The notes under the pieces: model-generated
The model's database searches: none
What the model saw: the letters and a program-made list of their open reading frames with translations, nothing else
Told to the model about the DNA's origin: nothing
Shown: positions 21,492 to 33,764 of the stretch, piece by piece
Layout: every line of letters begins with the position of its first letter
How positions within the stretch are numbered: the first letter of the stretch is position 1
Source: Aegilops tauschii subsp. strangulata
Taxonomy: Eukaryota; Streptophyta; Magnoliopsida; Poales; Poaceae
Assembly: GCF_002575655.3 (NCBI RefSeq)
Contig: NC_053040.3
Span: 157,791,148 to 157,855,147 of the forward strand
Length of the DNA: 64,000 bases
Reading direction: 5' to 3'
Translations under genes and position numbers: made by a program

Positions 21492-24400
21492 TGTAACGCC
21501 GATGATGCGGCCATATCTCCCACGTGTCGAGGCACGACTTAGAGGCATAACCGCATTGTGGTTTTGTCGCAAGAAGGGTCATCTTAACACAATCCCATGT
21601 AATGAACAAGAATGGGATAAAGAGAGTTGGCTTATAATCGCCACTTCACACAATACTTAAATAAATTCATACATCATCTAAAATACACACATAGACCGAC
21701 TACGGTCGAAACCAAAAGAAAAGAAGATAACCCCAAATTCTAGATCCCCGATCGTCCCAACTGGGCACCACTACTGATCATTAGGAAACGAAATGTAGTA
21801 ACGACCAAGGTCCTCGTCGAAATCCCACTTGAGCTTGGTTGCGTCACCTGCACTGGTATCATCGGCACCTGCAACTGTTTTGGTAGTATTTGTGAGTCAT
21901 GAGGACTCAACAATCTCAAAACCCATGAGATCAAGACTATTTAAGCTTATGGGTAGGATGGGGTAATGAGGTGGAGTTGCAGCAAGCAGTAAGCAAATAT
22001 GGTGGCTAACATACGCAAATAAGAGTGAGATGAGAAGCTACGCAACAGACGTGAAGCTACAAGTCATCAAGAAGTGATCCTGAAACTACTTACGTACAAC
22101 CATAACACAAACCGTGTTCACTTCCCGGACTCCGCCGAAAAGAGACCATCACGGCTACACACGCGGTTGATGCATTTTAAGTAAGTCAAGTGTCAAGTTC
22201 TTTACAACCGGATATTAACAAATTCCCATCAGCCACATAACCGCGGGCACGGCTCTCAAAAGTTTATACCCTGCAGGGGTGTCCCAACTTAGCCCATCAC
22301 AAGCTCTCACGATCAACGAAGGATATTCCTTCTCCCGGAACAACCCGATCAGACTCGGAATCCTGGTTACAAGACATTTCGACAATGGTAAAACAAGACC
22401 AGCAAGACCGCCCGATGTGCCGACAAATCCCGATAGGAGTCGCACGTATCTCGTTCTCAGGGCACACCGGATGGGCCAGACGTCGGGTTGGCATAGACCC
22501 TGGTTGCCCAGGGGGCGCCGGACATCGCCCAGTTCGGACCAACACTCGGAGGAGCACTGGCCCGGGGGGTTAAAATAAAGATGACCCTCGGGCTCGCGAA
22601 AACCCAAGGGAAAGTTATAGGTTGTTAGGCAAATGTAAAACCAAGGTTGGGCCTTGCTGGAGGAGTTTTATTCAAAGCGAACTGTCAAGGGGGTCCCATA
22701 ACCCCAACCGCGTAAGGAACGCAAAATCAAGGAACATAACACCGGTATGACAGAAACTAAGGCGGCAAGAGTGGAACAAAACACCAGGCCAAAGGCCGAG
22801 CCTTCCACCCTTTACCAAGTATATAGATGCATTAATTAAATAAGAGATATTGTGATATCCCAACAAAATCATGTTCCAACATGGAGCAAACTTCAACTTC
22901 ACCTGCAACTAATAACGCTATAAGAGGGGCTGAGCAAAGCGGTAACATAGCCAAACAACGGTTTGCTAGGAAGGTGGGTTAGAGGCTTGACATGGCAATA
23001 TGGGAGGCATGATAAACATGTGGTAGGTAGCGCGACATAGCGATAAAACGAACAACTAGCAAACAAAGATAGAAGTGATATCGAGGGTAATTGTCATCTT
23101 ACCTGAAATCCCGCTAGGAAGAAGAACGAGGCCATGAAGTGGACGAACCAATGTAGTCGAACGGGTCCTCACAATCGCAACATAACCGGAACTATGAAGA
23201 AGACGCATCACCGGAAAGAAGCAAACAACATGGTAAACAACCATCACATAAACATGGCATGATGCACAATCAAGTATGATGCATGTCCGGTTTAAAGAGC
23301 ATGGAAAGGCAAAGTGTAACAAACAACACTACACATTAAATGGAGCTCAATATGCAACGAGTTGCATATTGACGAAACGCCACGTTCAATTATTTAGTTC
23401 GCTCTTGTTTATGCTACTCATCAATATTAAATGTTGGTTAACATGGCAAGAGGTGAAACATAATAAAACTACCTATCTAGGCAATTTAAATGAGGCCGAA
23501 ACAACAAACAACAATTCCGAAAAATCCCCATATGCATATTTTGAATTTGGTACTGTTCTGCCCTAAATCATATTTTATTGTTGTTAAACATGCAAAATAA
23601 TACCACCATGTTAAGCTATGCATTTTTCCAAGCAATTTACTTATATAATTTATTTAATTCGGAGCTACGGTTATTTAGTTATGAAATAAATCATTTTAAC
23701 ATGTCATTTAAGCAAATAAATCAAACAACATTTTAAACATGGATGAAAGTTGGGTATTATGAAACTAGATGAAATTCTAGGCATTTTACATATATAATTC
23801 CTTTTAATGCGATGCAGGGTTAGTGACATATGGTATGCATGAACATGGAGGGTTTTTCTGCAAAACAGGCGCTCTCGGCATAAATAGCAAGATCGTTCCA
23901 CGAAAAAAAAAACATGATGGGCCGAAACAGAACAGTGGTCTGGGCGCTGGGGTGAGAGTTCTCACCATGGGCCTCGGCCCAGTCGGTGGAGGGGGCAGCT
24001 GGGGCACAGGGCTTGCGGCTGGGCCTTAGGCTGCTGGCCCAGGCGTGGTTGAAAGCAGGGCTCGAGCGGGCGAGGTCAACGCTCGTCCTCCTCTGCGTCT
24101 GTAACGGGTCGATACAGAGGAAGCAGAGGTCGGCAACAGGCGAGGCGGAGGAACTCCGGCGAGGCAGATGCGGCGGAGACGGCGTGGAGGCGAACGGGAC
24201 TAGGACGACGGAATCCGACGGAGGGGCCGGATCTAGGGCGCGGAGGCGAGGATCCACGGCGGCTGCGAGCTTGCCGGCGTCGGGGATGAGCGCAACTCCT
24301 CGGGCTTCCTGCGAGACGAGACAGAGACGAGAGAGGGATTTGAGAGACAGAGAGAAAGGCAGGAGAAGGAAGGGAAGGGACGGCACGGGGCTCATCTGCG

Positions 24401-24502
24401 GCGGCCGGAGCTGCTCGTGGACGAGGTTGGAGCGGGAGGCAGACGCGGCAAGGCAGGAGATCGAGGGGATCCAGGGGAGGACGAGCTCGGGAGGCAGCTC
24501 GC

Positions 24503-24885
24503 TGTAACACCCGCACCTAGTCCAGATTGGGCCATGGGCTGTTGGGCCGTGGGTCATATGGACTTTGGGCCAGTAGGCCTAACCTGCAGCTACAAAAAGA
24601 CAGAGGTCGACAATGAGAGAGGGGATCGAACAGAACAAAAGCCTGGCCTTCTTCCTCCCCCAGCTAGCTCCTCCCTCTGGTGCCAGACGAGGGTCTCCTC
24701 TCTCTCTAATTCTCCTGCTACTCTACCTTGATCTGTGCTCTTCCCATCCTTGATTCTTTTCTCTGAATTGTATCCCGTTGTGAACCTTGGTTTGGTGAAT
24801 ATATTCATACACCGGGAACACTTGTATCCATGGATTTGGTGCTGTTCGGTATTGATTTGTCACCTTCTAATCTAGGGTCGTGACA
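24503..24885 (+). repeat. 5' LTR of element E
   Basis: This 383-bp LTR starts TGTAACACCCGCAC and ends AGGGTCGTGACA. It differs from the 3' copy at roughly a dozen positions, so the insertion is fairly recent. Confidence 0.93.
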
Positions 24886-24887
24886 AT

Positions 24888-24900
24888 TGGTATTCAAAGC
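24888..24900 (+). promoter_or_regulatory. Primer-binding site of element E
   Basis: TGGTATTCAAAGC starts two bases after the LTR and resembles the complement of the initiator-Met tRNA 3' end (TGGTATCAGAGC), with one extra base and one change. Confidence 0.65.
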
Positions 24901-24992
24901 CATTCGATCCACCCGTTGTTTTCTCCACAAATCCCAGAAAAGTTTCACCAAATTTTGTGCCCCTTTCGACCGCTCACCACCTGTTCGACAGA

Positions 24993-27362
24993 ATGTCAAT
25001 ACAACCAGAGGCGACCAGTAGCTGCGTTTTGCATATCACCATCACCCACTTGATTCACGAGTTAACAGAGGAGGTACTAGGTTAACTCTTCGGGGCCTAT
25101 GGGGTGCATGATCTGTGTGTGTCGCATAAATCCACACACATGGAGGTTTTCGTGGAGTTTCAATCATGGTTGGAGGCGAGCCAAGCTAGGGGTGCACTGC
25201 ATGGACGTTGCATCTATGATGAGTGCTGCCTTCTGGACGTCCAGCACGTCCCATCGTCCATCAGCGTCATCAGGCTGCCCCACTTAAAGACAATTGTTGT
25301 TGATTTTGATTGTGAGATGGCACCACTTTCCCTAGTACAGGCTGCGTTGCAAGGAGCATCGTCACCACTGATCATTGAGCTATGTGGGGATGCCCAAGTG
25401 TCCACAGACGTGGCCCTTGTTGATCATGGTCAAGGTGGTGATGTTGTCATGTTGGGAGCAACAAACATTGCTCAAAGTTTGAGTAGCAAGGATGAGCACC
25501 TGGATGATCATCAGATTAATGGAAGAGATACCATGTCATATGACATTAAGCATCAGCTAGATGCAGATGCCGTCAATGGTATGATGAAGCAACTAGGTAC
25601 GGTGCCCAACCAAGCTGAGTCTGGATCACATGTTGAACCTTGGCCATATTTTCCAACCATTACTTTGCATGGCTGCAGTGGAGGAGAGCACATCTATCAG
25701 AGGATTCAGTCAGGAAGTAGAGCTTTCAGTTCATGGAAATCAGTAGTGATGAGCAGATTAGTATGGGATATAACACCTTCATGGGAAAGGAATGGTTTCA
25801 GTCCTGGCAAAGGTGGTATGGCAGAAGTTCGCTGTGTGTTTAACAAAATGTGGCCACAGAATTATCACACCATGTCTGTCATCCACAAGGTATGCAGTTA
25901 TGACACTGGCCCACCTCTATTTCTATCACTTAGCCTAGATGCTCTTAGGAAATGGGATCCAGGAATACTTCTTGTAGTTAAGACTTATTCAGAGATGGGT
26001 TGGAACTACACTTCCTTGATACAGTATGTTGCTACAAAACAATGGGACCCTGGGAAGGGAAGCAAATATTATGGGATCAAGGAATCAGTTTTACGCCTTG
26101 CAACTCCATCCGAGGAACCATGGGTGTTGCATCAGGTAACCATGGGTGCTACGCCACTTTGGGATCTAGGCATAGCCATGCTAACTTTGATATTGGTCAC
26201 TCTTGCTACTGTTAGCTCATCAGAATTTGCCATATGGAAGTTCCAACAAACACTAAAGGATCCTACAGTTAGGTACAACTGCTTTGCAATTCAAGAATAT
26301 GGTTCAGTTGCTCCCACTCATGTGTGGCGCAACAATGCTTTCTGTCCTGGTGTTCTTATCCTTGCTTTTATAATTGAGGAAAGGGTGTTTTTCTCACAGT
26401 TTTGGATCAAGGGCTCTCTCAAGAAAGTCTTGGTGTTCGTTAGTAGCGCTCATTTTTTCGTAACGTACAGAAAGGAGGCAAAAGTTGATTGTATTTCCAT
26501 TATTCTGGCAAGGTTGGACGCATCTTCAGTGAAGCAGTTGGCTTTGTACAAGTGCACTGTGGAGGTTGGCAAACCTGTGGTGCGCATACTGCTAAACCTC
26601 GTGTTGGGAGATGTCACGTGCATCATACAAAAGAGATTCAGATTCGCAGTGAACCCTGATGACATGATACATAAGTTGTATCTCGGCAACAATATACACA
26701 TCTATGAAGGATCCTTATGCATGGTAGTTGTTGACTACAAAGCAGACAAATGCATTTTTGATGTGACATCCCAGTGTGCAGTCCAGATACACGGCCATTT
26801 CATGCTTAGGTGCAGATGCTCATTTTCTATTGTTTTTCTGATGGAGTTCACCAATCAGCTTACGGATCAAGTTATGCAGATTCTTTCTTCCTTGTGTTTG
26901 CTTGAGGTGTTGCCAACATACGTATCAGGTCATACATTCGAAGTTGACTTCAATTTGAATAATGTGGCCACTGCAACTACAAAACAATTGTTCAGCTGGG
27001 TCATTTTGCATGATCAGAATATGCATGGAAATCTCATGACTCTGGAACTGAAAGTGAAGGCTTATATGCAAATGTGCTGGCATTGGCATCCCGACGTACT
27101 GCAGTCTACAATATGTGGGACCTCAAAAGAGATGTCAGAGCTTACTTCCGATAGAATTCCTACAACTGGAATTTTTTTCCAGGTTGGAACAATTGTGGTA
27201 TCCTGGAGGTTGGCAAGTAACCCTTGTGCATTCAATTTGCACGCTAAAATTGATTGCAAGTGCTCGCTCTGTGATGGACATTATGCCACCTCGGAGCAGA
27301 GGCGGTTTCAGTCCCGGGGCTCGTGTTTGCACTTGCCTGATCAAAGAAATGGAACTGTTTGA
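24993..27362 (+). pseudogene. Element E ORF: PTB-like RRM followed by an unrecognised protein
   Basis: The frame opens at ATG 24993, 92 bp after the PBS, is broken by TAA at 25083-25085 and then stays open to 27362 (about 790 codons). Residues about 10-85 follow the pattern of an RRM as in plant polypyrimidine-tract-binding proteins. There is a VLHITITHL first strand, a helix ending in LFGAYG, an RNP1-like VFVEFQSW strand, then the ALHGR-IYD-CC-LDVQ signature of PTB RRMs. Everything after about residue 100 is unknown; it lacks zinc knuckle, DTG, YxDD or DDE motifs and repeats a WDPG/WDLG tetrapeptide. The likely origin is capture of a host gene fragment; a role as substitute gag is speculative. 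Confidence 0.6.
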
Positions 27363-27653
27363 AGTGGTGCAGTGGATGACTAGTAGTGCTCGCTCAAAAA
27401 CAATCAGCTTAGAATACTACTTCCACCTACAGTACAGGTTGTTTGGGTTCAAGATTCCTCAACTATGTTGTGTGCTAACGCTTGATGGAATGGCCTGGGA
27501 TCCTGGGGGATGTTTCACACTAATGTTGAGGGGCGCTTGTTGTCTGACTTCTGGGCTGAGCAAGAATGTTCTATGTCATTGTGGGAGCTCTAGTACTGAA
27601 CTGCTATCAACATCCATTGCTTGGGGACAAGCAATGTTTTCTGGGGGCGGTAG

Positions 27654-28035
27654 TGTAACACCCGCACCTAGTCCAGATTGGGCCATGGGATGTTGGGTCG
27701 TGGGTCATATGGACTTTGGGCCAGTAGGCCTAACCTGCAGCTACAAAAGACAAAGGTCGACAATGAGAGAGAGTATCGAACAGAACAAAAGCTTGGCCTT
27801 CTTCCTCCCCCAGCTACCTCCTCCCTCTCGTGCCAGACGAGTGTCTCCTATCTCTCTAATTCTCCTGCTACTCTACCTTGATCTGTGCTCTTCCCATCCT
27901 TGATTCTTTTCTCTGAATTGTATCCTGTTGTGAACCTTTGTTTGGTGAATATATTCATACACTGGGAACACTTGTATCCATGGATTTGGTGTTGTTCAGT
28001 ATCGATTTGTCACCTTATGATCTAGGGTCGTGACA
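27654..28035 (+). repeat. 3' LTR of element E
   Basis: This 382-bp copy of the 5' LTR is preceded by CTGGGGGCGGTAG (polypurine tract) and followed by the second copy of the CTCGC duplication. Confidence 0.93.
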
Positions 28036-28898
28036 CTCGCGTCCCTGGGGGCAGGAGGCTTGGTGCAGGATGCTGGTTCGGTCAGCCGGCGGCGGGGCTG
28101 CCGTTGCTGTTTGGGTGGCCGGCGACGACGAGCTCCGACATGGGCCGGACGCGAGGGGAGGCACTGGTCGGGAGAGAGGTCGAGATCGAGCTCCTCTCGA
28201 TCTGGAGTGGGTGGTGGCGTTTGGTTGGTGGATTCGAGGGGATCGAGAGGGATCCCGAGGGAGAGGTGGCGGCGCTAGGGGACTGGGTCGATGGGGAAAA
28301 CGAGGAGGAGACCAGGGGAGGCGCTGGTTGGTTCGCTGGTGATCGCGAGGGGAACTAGAGAGAGTGGCGGCGGGGAGGAGGATCCCTAGAAAATAGGGTT
28401 TGGTCCAAAATGGACTAGGGGTAGACTATATATATGGGAAAAGAGGGGAGTTGGATCATCCGATCAAAATCCGACGATCGAGAATAGATAGGCTAGGAAA
28501 GTCTAAATAAGAAACAGATATCTTTTAGAGATGTTTGGGGATGATCCGAATCCAACGGTGACGACTGCCCGGGTCGGGTTCGGGACAGCTTTCGGACGTG
28601 CGCGAGAGGTTTGAGCACTGTACAGAGAGACTCCGGTTTAGGCAAGAGGGAAAACGAAGAACAAGGTTGGTCTCGGAATGGTCAACGGAGGCAAGGGGGG
28701 CATGGCAACTATGAATGACTACGAATTTTATGAAAATATGTAGATGCAATGCCCATGATGACATGAGATGAAATGCATGACATGAACAAAATGCAAAACG
28801 AAGACAAAAACCCAACCATGATGGAAGTATCATATCACATAGCCGAAAATGGCAAGAGTTGGAGTTACAAATATGGAAAGTTACATCCGGGGCGTTAC

Positions 28899-31068
28899 AA
28901 TACTCCACCACTACAAGAGATCTCGTCTCGAGATCTAAGGATGGCATCGGAGAGAAGCGAAAGAGGAAGAGGTAAAACAAAGTTGCTTCTTTGACAAACG
29001 AGTGAAACCATGAACCTTGAGAGGTTTAACAAATCGAAAGAAAGAATAAAATGGAGGTGAACGAGATTGCGAACACTCCGTTAGCAAAGAGGAACAAGGA
29101 ACATTATGAGAACCTTGTAGGTTGCAAACACATGACTCAAGAGCTCAAGGGACAATATAGACTCTGAAAGCACTCTGGTTGAAACGAGATAGAGAAGGCA
29201 TTAGAATGAAAGAATTCAGACAGCACTCCGGTTGAGAAGAGAGGCAAAACTTGATAAGATGAGAGAACTCGAATGAAGACACGACACTCCGGCTAAACGG
29301 ATAAGCAAGGAAAAGAACATGATCTTGACAAAACAAGATGATGGGTCGAAGAGAGCAACATCACAATGCCTCCGGATGAAATGGAAGAATGGAATGGAAT
29401 GAACGGAGGGAAACAAGATCTTGAAAGAGCAAGCTTACAAGAAATGCTAGAACGGAGTTATTGGATTATCAACAACGAAAAGAATAAACTTGTTGTGGGC
29501 TTATGGAAAACATCTCAAAACTTTGAGGTGAAATCCTGCCACAAACGGAAACAATTGATTTGATTGAGAGCACCAAAGAGATGAAAAACTTCTTCCACCA
29601 AGATGATAAAGAGATAACTTGGATCATTGTTAAGCACCACAATAGCAACATTCCTTAGGAAAGGTTGTAGGTGAAATATAACCCAAGATAACTCCAACAA
29701 AGAGATTGATTGGTCGAAAAGATCTCTTGAACGAAGAGAAAATGATGGATTTAAATATCTCATTCCTGACGACTTGTGAATCATGAAACACGAGGAGAAA
29801 TTTTCAAGAGTGACATAACACCATCTCAAGAGATAAGGTAGAAAGAATTGCACTTCGGAATGCAAGATGAAGAATACTTGAACTCCTCAAAACAAACATG
29901 TGTTGAGCACCCTGTTTAATTTTCAGTAAGCTTGGCGGATCGTAACTTCGAGAGAAATCTTGAAGAACAATTGAAGAATGAAAGGAATCTTGGACGAACC
30001 ACCATGTAGAGCCTTCGTGAGAACTCCTGTAAAGAATGATCAAACGAAAGGGAAGCTGAAAAGAACTCCGGTAATAAAAGGATGATAGAAAGAAAGAGAA
30101 GTTGAAAACACAAGGTGAAGCCTTGCGATGATTTAGATGGAGCTTCGCGACGAGATAATGCAGAAAACTTGGAACTCCGGAAAAGAAAAGATGAAGCATC
30201 TCAAACCGAGAATGTGACCTGATGAACAACTCTGGAAAGAAGAAATTATATCACTTGGATGAAACAATAATAAGAATTACATTATGCGTATCCTTCACCA
30301 ATTTAGATTGATGACAAGCAACGGATTTGGCATACTACTTATTCTCGTAGAAAGGATTAAGATAGATATAGCGCAAACTTGGGAAGGTCATCAACGGACT
30401 ACCGGTAGGATTGAAACAACGAATACATTAATATGAGAACATAGGAAGAGGAATCTTGAACAAACCGCCGTAAGAATTAAAAATGAACAAAGAAAAGATA
30501 GCGAAACACTGGGAAGAGTTAGAAAATTAACGAATATACTTGAGAGAATTTAGATACAAGTGAACGAAGAGATCCCGAGCTGATTAGAGAATACTTGAAT
30601 GATGCCCTGGTAAGATTTGGAGAACGAGAGCTGAAAGCTGGAATGAATAATTCTGAGATTACGGGCTCCGGAGAATCAAACTGAAAAGACTCCTGAATTG
30701 CTCCGGATGGGTGAAAAGAATTCTCACAATCGAGAACAATTATGAGAGGATGGCATCAAGCTTGAACTTCGCATCTTTGGAAGAACGGGTAAGGATTTAA
30801 GAGGAACTCTTCTTCGGTCTTCAAATGCAGAGAATGACGATGAGAAACCACCACCATGAACTGTTGAGATACTCCGGGGCAATGAATAAAGAAAGGTTGA
30901 GCGAAGGGTAAAAAGAATTTGAAAGATCTTGGAGAAAGACATGATTGATGAAAATTCATTCTTACGTCAAACTTCCAAAAGAATTTGGGAATAGCTCCGA
31001 GAAAATTAGAAGAGTCAGGTAAGATCCTGGGAAAAGACCTGTGGGTTAGGGCCCACTCAAAAGATACA
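28899..31068 (-). mobile_element. Element A internal domain, noncoding
   Basis: The first 40 bp are a purine-rich tract and the degenerate end of a chromovirus pol. The rest has no frame with retroelement motifs. It consists of A/G-rich DNA in which ACTCCGG-type phrases recur every 60-100 bp. Element C interrupts it at 31069, and the other half is beyond the window. A is therefore probably a non-autonomous derivative. Confidence 0.6.
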
Positions 31069-31327
31069 TGATGTCTACTACGCAACCTTCTTCTTGTAGA
31101 CGTTGTTGGGCCTCCAAGTGCAGAGGTTGTAGGACAGTAGCAAATTTCCCTCAAGTGGATGACCTAAGGTTTATCAATCCGTGGGAGGCGTAGGATGAAG
31201 ATGGTCTCTCTCAAGCAACCCTGCAACCAAATAAGAAAGAGTCTCTTGTGTCCCCAACACACCCTACATGGTAAATTGTATAGGTGCACTAGTTCGGCGA
31301 AGAGATGGTGATACAAGTGCAATATGG

Positions 31328-32931
31328 CACTACTACAAAAACAGCTATAGCCAATATGGACACTAATGGCGCACTGTACATGTGGTGCGCCATTACTAAA
31401 TACTAATGGCGCACCATGTGTTGGTGCGCCATTAGTGTGCAAATACTAATGGCGCACCACATCCGCAGTGCACCATTAGTAATTTTTTTTTTCAAAACTA
31501 CTAATGGTGCACCGTGGGATGGTGCGCCATTACAAGTTCAACTAGTAATGGCGCACCATCCCACGGTGCGCCATCAGTAATTATGTTTCAATTTTTTTTT
31601 CAAATTTTTTTTATTTTTATTTTTTAAACTACTAATGGCGCACCATGGGACGGTGTGCCATTACTAGTTCAACTACTAATGGCGCACCACTCCCACGGTG
31701 CGCCATTACTAGTTGAACTAGTAATGGCGCACCACTCACAGGTGCGCCATTAGTAATTTTGTTACAAATTTTGTTTCAATTTTTTTTAAAAAAAACTACT
31801 AATGGCGCACGGTTGGGGTGGTGCGCCATTACTAGTTGAACTACTAATGGCGGACCACCCCCACGGTGCTCCATTAGTAACTTGGCCCATTCCACCGAAT
31901 GCACCCCTCCTTGGACCGCCTTTTCAGTTTTAAAAAAAATTAAAAGAAAATGATGGAAATGTCAAAAAAATAAAATAAAATAAGTTTCCCATGTGATATG
32001 TGGTCTAGTTGTTGGGAAAATTAACAAATATGAATTTCGACTTTATTTGCAAAATCTCTCTGGAATTTCTTAAAATGGGCATAACTTTTGCATACGAACT
32101 CGGATGAAAAAGTTTTTTATATGAAAAATCATCTACTCGAAAAGTTACATCCTCAAAAACCTAACAGAAAAAAAGATACGGGGCTTTCAAGATCTAGAGG
32201 CAAAAAAATTCAAAAAATTTCAAACTTACTAGTGGCGCACCGTTTGCTAGGTGCGCCACTAGTAACAGAAAAAATATTGGTTTTGAAAAAAAAATTTGGA
32301 ATTTTTTTTCAAAAAATGATTCGTAATATGACAGGGAAGTTTGAAATATTTTTCAAAATTTTATCATACTCATGAATATGAACAAAGTCCTAGACATCAA
32401 CAAGGTTTAATAGGATTGATATGATAGATATATCAATAAGTGGCTGTTAAGTGAGGTGGTGCTGGGGTTGGATAGAACCGCGAAGTTAAGCGTGCTCGGG
32501 CTGGAGTAGTGTGAGGATGGGTGACCTTCCGGAAAGTTTGACCACTTAGTGCGATTTGACTTGAGATTAAGCATATTGACCTGAAATTAAGCCATAGTGA
32601 CCCGAGATTAAGAAAAAAATGAAAAAAAATTGAAAAAAAATTCTGAAAAAAAAATTTGAAAAAAAAAATTCTGAAAAAATATTTGAAAAAAAATTGTTAC
32701 TAATGGCGCACTTCTATGTGGTGCGCCATTACTAAGTCAGATAGTAATGGCGCACAATGGCATATACTAATGGCGCACCACTTGTGCGCCATTAGTATAC
32801 CAGATACTAATGGCGCACCAGTGGTGCGCCATTAGTAAAAAATACTAGTGGCGTGGTACTAGTGGCGCACCAGTAGTGCGCCATTAGTAGGCAAAACTGG
32901 TGCGCCACTAGTAGGCCTTTTTCTAGTAGTG
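31328..32931. mobile_element. Complete non-autonomous CACTA transposon
   Basis: The element starts CACTACTACAAAAAC and ends TTTTTCTAGTAGTG, the reverse complement of CACTACTAGAAAAA. It is flanked by a perfect 3-bp duplication TGG (31325-31327, 32932-32934), as expected for CACTA. Both subterminal regions (31370-31880, 32698-32910) are packed with paired ACTAATGGCGCACCA and TGGTGCGCCATTAGT motifs, the likely transposase-binding sites. The 800-bp core has no transposase but holds a 5S rRNA-like segment. Confidence 0.93.
32437..32548 (+). ncRNA. 5S rRNA-like sequence inside the CACTA element
   Basis: From 32475 to 32536 the sequence matches the plant 5S rRNA core as I know it. GAAGTTAAGCGTGCTCGGGC (box A region) is followed by an AGTAGTGTGAGGATGGG part (intermediate element) and GGATGGGTGACCTTCC (box C). 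The 5' third is diverged. The ends still pair (TAAGTGG 32437-32443 with CCACTTA 32542-32548) where 5S rRNA has helix I, but with a different sequence. It is not a normal 5S gene, but the internal RNA polymerase III promoter elements are largely kept. No run of four T follows until 32918-32922. Confidence 0.7.
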
Positions 32932-33745
32932 TGGATGGTAGAGAAAGGTTTTTGTAATCTGAAAATATAAAAACAGCAAGGTAACTAATGATAAAAGTGA
33001 GCGTAAACACTATTCCAATGCGTTGAAATAAGGCCTAGGGTTCATACTTTCACTAGTGCAAGTTCTCTCAACAATAATAACATAACTGGATCATATAACT
33101 ATCCCTCAACAAGCAACAAAGAGTCACTCCAAAGTCACTAATAGCGGAGAACAAATGAAGAGATTATTGTAGGGTACGAAACCACCTCAAAGTTATTCTT
33201 TCGGATCGATCTATTCAAGAGTCCGTAGTAAAATAACACGTAGCTATTCTTTCCGTTCAATCTATCATAGAGTTCATACTAGAATAACACCTTAAGATAC
33301 AAATCAACCAAAACCCTAATGTCACCTAGATACTCCAATGTCACCTCAAGTATCCGTGGGTATGATTATACGATATGCATCACACAATCTCATATTCATC
33401 TATTCAACCAACACAAAGTACTTCAAAGAGTGCCCCAAAGTTTCTACCGGAGAGTCAAGACGAAAACATGTGCCAACCCCTATGCATAGGTTCATGGGCG
33501 GAACCCGCAAGTTGATCACCAAAACATACATCAAGTGAATCAATAGAATAACCCATTGTCACCACGGTTATCCCACGCAAGACATACATCAAGTGCTCTC
33601 AAATCATTAAAGACTCAATCCGATAAGATAACTTCAAAGGGAAAACTCAATCCATTACAAGAGAGTAGAGGGGGAGAAACATCATAAGATCCAACTATAA
33701 TAGCAAAGCTCGCGATACATCAAGATCGTATCACCTCAAGAACAC

Positions 33746-33764
33746 GAGAGAGAGAGAGAGAGAG
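33746..33764. repeat. (GA)n microsatellite in the element C LTR
   Basis: About nine GA dinucleotides lie in the transcribed leader part of the LTR (CT repeat on the element's own strand). Confidence 0.9.

Larger units (their letters stand above)
24503..28035 (+). mobile_element. Element E: complete small LTR retrotransposon carrying an RRM ORF
   Basis: LTRs 24503-24885 and 27654-28035 are nearly identical (383 and 382 bp, TGTAACACCC to GGTCGTGACA). They are flanked by perfect 5-bp duplications CTCGC (24498-24502 and 28036-28040). A PBS-like TGGTATTCAAAGC follows the 5' LTR, and a G-rich tract (CTGGGGGCGG) precedes the 3' LTR. No reverse transcriptase, integrase or gag knuckle is visible, so E must be moved by enzymes of another element. 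It sits inside the LTR of element A. Confidence 0.92.
21492..28898 (-). mobile_element. Element A: 3' LTR of a minus-strand gypsy element, split by element E
   Basis: On the minus strand the LTR begins TGTAACGCCCC at 28898 and ends GGCGTTACA at 21492, with matching terminal inverted repeats. Without the 3538 bp of element E plus its TSD it is 3869 bp long. The DNA just outside the LTR start (28899-28940) matches the pol-end/PPT context of chromovirus D (CTTGTAGTGG-GGAG), which places A in or near the Tekay/Del lineage. A TATATATAG on the minus strand lies at about 28426-28434. Open frames inside the GC-rich parts (23800-24500, 28040-28380) are not genes. Confidence 0.75.

Noticed and set aside
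23820..24557. 245-codon minus-strand frame
   Set aside because: Lies in the GC-rich part of element A's LTR and runs into element E's LTR; Ser/Pro-rich with no domain.
27115..27903. 262-codon frame overlapping the end of element E's ORF
   Set aside because: Runs into the 3' LTR and has no domain; it overlaps the better-supported frame.
32437..32548. Functional 5S rRNA gene
   Set aside because: The 5' third and both ends differ from plant 5S rRNA and it is a single copy inside a transposon; kept only as 5S-like.
31370..32910. CRISPR-like array of regularly repeated motifs
   Set aside because: Repeats are paired inverted motifs of a CACTA element in a plant genome; spacers are irregular and no cas genes exist.
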